Shown: piece after piece, positions 4,992 to 6,431 of the stretch
Layout: each line of letters begins with the position of its first letter
Position numbering within the stretch: position 1 is the stretch's first letter
Assembly (NCBI GenBank): GCA_020050375.1
Contig: JAGVKR010000151.1
Coordinates: forward strand, 1-6,431
From: Planctomycetales bacterium
GTDB lineage: Bacteria; Planctomycetota; Planctomycetia; Planctomycetales; Planctomycetaceae
Direction of reading: 5' to 3'
Length of the DNA: 6,431 nucleotides
Position numbers and translations under genes: made by a program
The notes under the pieces: model-generated
The model's input: the letters and a program-made list of their open reading frames with translations, nothing else
What the model was told of the DNA's origin: nothing
The model's database searches: none

Positions 4992-6239
4992 ATGCGTCGA
5001 ATGCTCGCTCTCGGGTTTGTTTTGGCGATTCTTCCGACCGGAGCGGTTGGCGCTCACGAACCGGAGACGTTGCCGACGGCCGAGCCCGCTGCTTTGTTGC
5101 CGACGCCGGAAAGGCCTGATTCCACCGAGACGGCAATCGGACACCTGTTGAAAGCGGCAGCGCACCTTGACGCCGCCGGTTTGAAAGACGAGGCCCAGCG
5201 CCTGCGCCAGCAGGCCCGTCACCGGGCGGTTGACGAAAACGTCGTGACCCGCAAAGAAGGGGAACTGGAATGCCTGCTCGAAGAGATCGAGCAGTTGCGA
5301 CAGCTCACCGGACAGCCACGATCGGTCGTGGTTTACGTCACGGCAATGGAGTTATCGCGCGCCGCGCTCGGCGATAGGGCGCGTGAGTTGGACGATGTTC
5401 TGGGCTGGAGCCGGTCGATCGACGATCACGAGTCCGTGCCGATTTTCCCGCGCGGGGAGAACGTTGACCGGATGTTGTCCCGGCCGTCCAAAAGAGCTCT
5501 GCTGCAAGCATCGGCGTCGGTATCGGGCCAACGCAAATCGTACAGTATTGTCGACGGCAACCCGATGTCTCATCCACTGCTCAGGGAGCTGCGTGAAAAG
5601 GGACTCATCAAAATCCTGGCGCAGCCGGCGGTGATGACAGCGTCCGGTCGTTCGGCTTCGTTCCTGTCCGGGGGCCAGTTTCCGGTCAAATCAAAGAACG
5701 CGGATGGTCGGCTCGAAACGCGTTGGATGCATTTCGGGACGCAACTGAATGTTCATGCCGACATTCTGCCGGGGCACCTCGTCCGGCTCCAGACAAAATT
5801 CGAAATCAGCGAGACCAACGACAAGTTCGCGGTCATTGTGGAGGGAGAACGCATCCCCGGATTGTCGACGTGGGGAATCAACACAGATACAGAGCTGAGG
5901 TTCGGTCAAACAGCCGTCGTTGGAGGGTTGTCGGCGCGATCGGAGAAGCCGTCGCCCGGGCTCGCCGAAATCGTCGAGAGCCTGTTGTCGACTGGCGTTC
6001 CCGAATTGAAGGAGGCTCGCAAAGCAACAAACCAGCCGCAGCTCGACGATGCCCGTGAAACGATTGTACTTATCACTGTCGAGTCGATGGATCACCCACC
6101 GACACCACGCTCGGTGCAACTTATTCCCGCCGAGATCGAGCCCGACGAACTGCGCCGGCTGATCTTGCCGCCTGGTGTTCCCGACGACGTGCAATACTTC
6201 CCGGCCAGCCCGATACCGCGGAAAGGGACGCTGCGCTGA
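4992..6239 (+). CDS. Exported secretin-domain protein (short GspD/PilQ-like)
   Basis: The 415-aa product starts with a signal peptide (MRRMLALGFVLAILPTGAVGA, cleavage after about residue 21). Residues 47-76 (AIGHLLKAAAHLDAAGLKDEAQRL) form an amphipathic helical leader. A charged coiled-coil-like stretch (88-106) and a strand region, SVVVYVTAMELSR (111-123), follow. The secretin core spans about 196-313: a LIKILAQPAVMTASGRSASFLSGG block (205-228), FPV, FGTQLNVHADILPGHLVRLQ (248-267), then TDTELRFGQTAVVGGL (298-313), with a final strand TIVLITVES (357-365). These match the type II/III secretion secretin order. The usual N0/N1 domains are absent, and the lip region normally carrying 'PLLGDIPVLG' is replaced by GLAEIVESLLSTGVPEL. 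It is probably a periplasmic or outer-membrane protein. Whether it forms a pore or is a specialised planctomycete paralogue cannot be told. No secretion-system genes adjoin it. Confidence 0.85.
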   Translation: MRRMLALGFVLAILPTGAVGAHEPETLPTAEPAALLPTPERPDSTETAIGHLLKAAAHLDAAGLKDEAQRLRQQARHRAVDENVVTRKEGELECLLEEIEQLRQLTGQPRSVVVYVTAMELSRAALGDRARELDDVLGWSRSIDDHESVPIFPRGENVDRMLSRPSKRALLQASASVSGQRKSYSIVDGNPMSHPLLRELREKGLIKILAQPAVMTASGRSASFLSGGQFPVKSKNADGRLETRWMHFGTQLNVHADILPGHLVRLQTKFEISETNDKFAVIVEGERIPGLSTWGINTDTELRFGQTAVVGGLSARSEKPSPGLAEIVESLLSTGVPELKEARKATNQPQLDDARETIVLITVESMDHPPTPRSVQLIPAEIEPDELRRLILPPGVPDDVQYFPASPIPRKGTLR

Positions 6240-6287
6240 CAGTGTTGCGTGAATTCGTCGGAGTCTGATGTTCCCGGCAAGCTCCGC

Positions 6288-6431
6288 CTAGCGCTTTGTC
6301 AACACGAAGAGTTCGGGTGCCACGGCCAGCGTCCGGAGGAAGTCGGCCGTGTGAATGGTGAGTTGATGGGCCTCGTCCAATAACGTTCGCACGGCCGACT
6401 CCCGTTGGTCGCTGGCCGTGGCACCCGAAAA
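6288..6431 (-). CDS. Possible C-terminal end of a minus-strand gene (incomplete)
   Basis: On the minus strand, 47 codons are open from the window edge to TAG (6290-6288). The end reads AVRTLLDEAHQLTIHTADFL, then RTLAVAPELFVLTKR, which looks like an amphipathic helical protein end with G/C-rich third positions. It would converge on the secretin-like gene 48 bases away. The doubt is that the same bases form a long nested palindrome typical of a non-coding repeat, and 47 open codons can occur by chance at this GC content. I do not recognise a family. Confidence 0.35.
   Translation of the reverse strand, partial: FSGATASDQRESAVRTLLDEAHQLTIHTADFLRTLAVAPELFVLTKR
6312..6429. repeat. 118-base nested palindrome (REP/BIME-like element)
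   Basis: The outer arms 6312-6331 and 6410-6429 are perfect 20-base inverted copies (core gtgccacggccagc / gctggccgtggcac). Then come a symmetric 10 x 10 base internal loop (6332-6341 and 6400-6409), inner arms gtcggccgtgtgaa (6342-6355) and ttcgcacggccgac (6386-6399) that pair 13 of 14 with the exception allowing G-U in a plus-strand RNA, and a 30-base terminal loop (6356-6385). This GGGTGCCACGGCC-type palindrome resembles dispersed planctomycete repeats as I remember them. Confidence 0.75.

Overview
The window (about 60% GC) reads as chromosomal DNA from a member of the Planctomycetota. This is an inference. It rests on a secretin-domain protein with a 'HLLKAAAHLDAAG'-type leader segment of the kind I associate with planctomycetes, a large orphan membrane protein, signal-peptide and lipoprotein genes standing alone rather than in operons, and intergenic palindromic and heptamer repeats. 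No taxonomic marker gene is present.

Layout: (1) 1-50, last codons of a gene entering from the left. (2) 271-954 (+), an orphan 227-aa protein with a uracil-DNA-glycosylase-like LNLNPG motif. (3) 955-1291, non-coding apart from the control region of the next genes. (4) 1292-1919 (+), a VapB/VapC-type toxin-antitoxin pair overlapping by 11 bases. The toxin is cut by an in-frame TGA just before a conserved C-terminal tail that remains open and recognisable to 1985. (5) 2067-3428 (-), a 453-aa multi-pass membrane protein with a very acidic cytoplasmic-looking tail and its own near-consensus promoter. (6) 3592-4551 (-), a lipoprotein-type alpha/beta hydrolase with an intact Ser-Asp-His triad and a TTGACA promoter. 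(7) 4652-4894, a repeat-rich spacer: two arrays of degenerate 7-base units in opposite orientation around a nested hairpin. (8) 4992-6239 (+), an exported protein with a C-terminal secretin core but no recognisable N0/N1 domains. (9) 6288-6431, a large nested palindrome that also lies in a possible minus-strand gene end.

The genes do not form one pathway. The only functional pair is vapBC. The hydrolase and membrane protein run in the same direction but each has its own promoter. The secretin-like gene and the hydrolase diverge from the repeat-rich spacer, so their upstream regions share it. The main points of interest are the interrupted vapC, a vapBC promoter positioned to give a leaderless transcript, and the two complex intergenic palindromic repeats.
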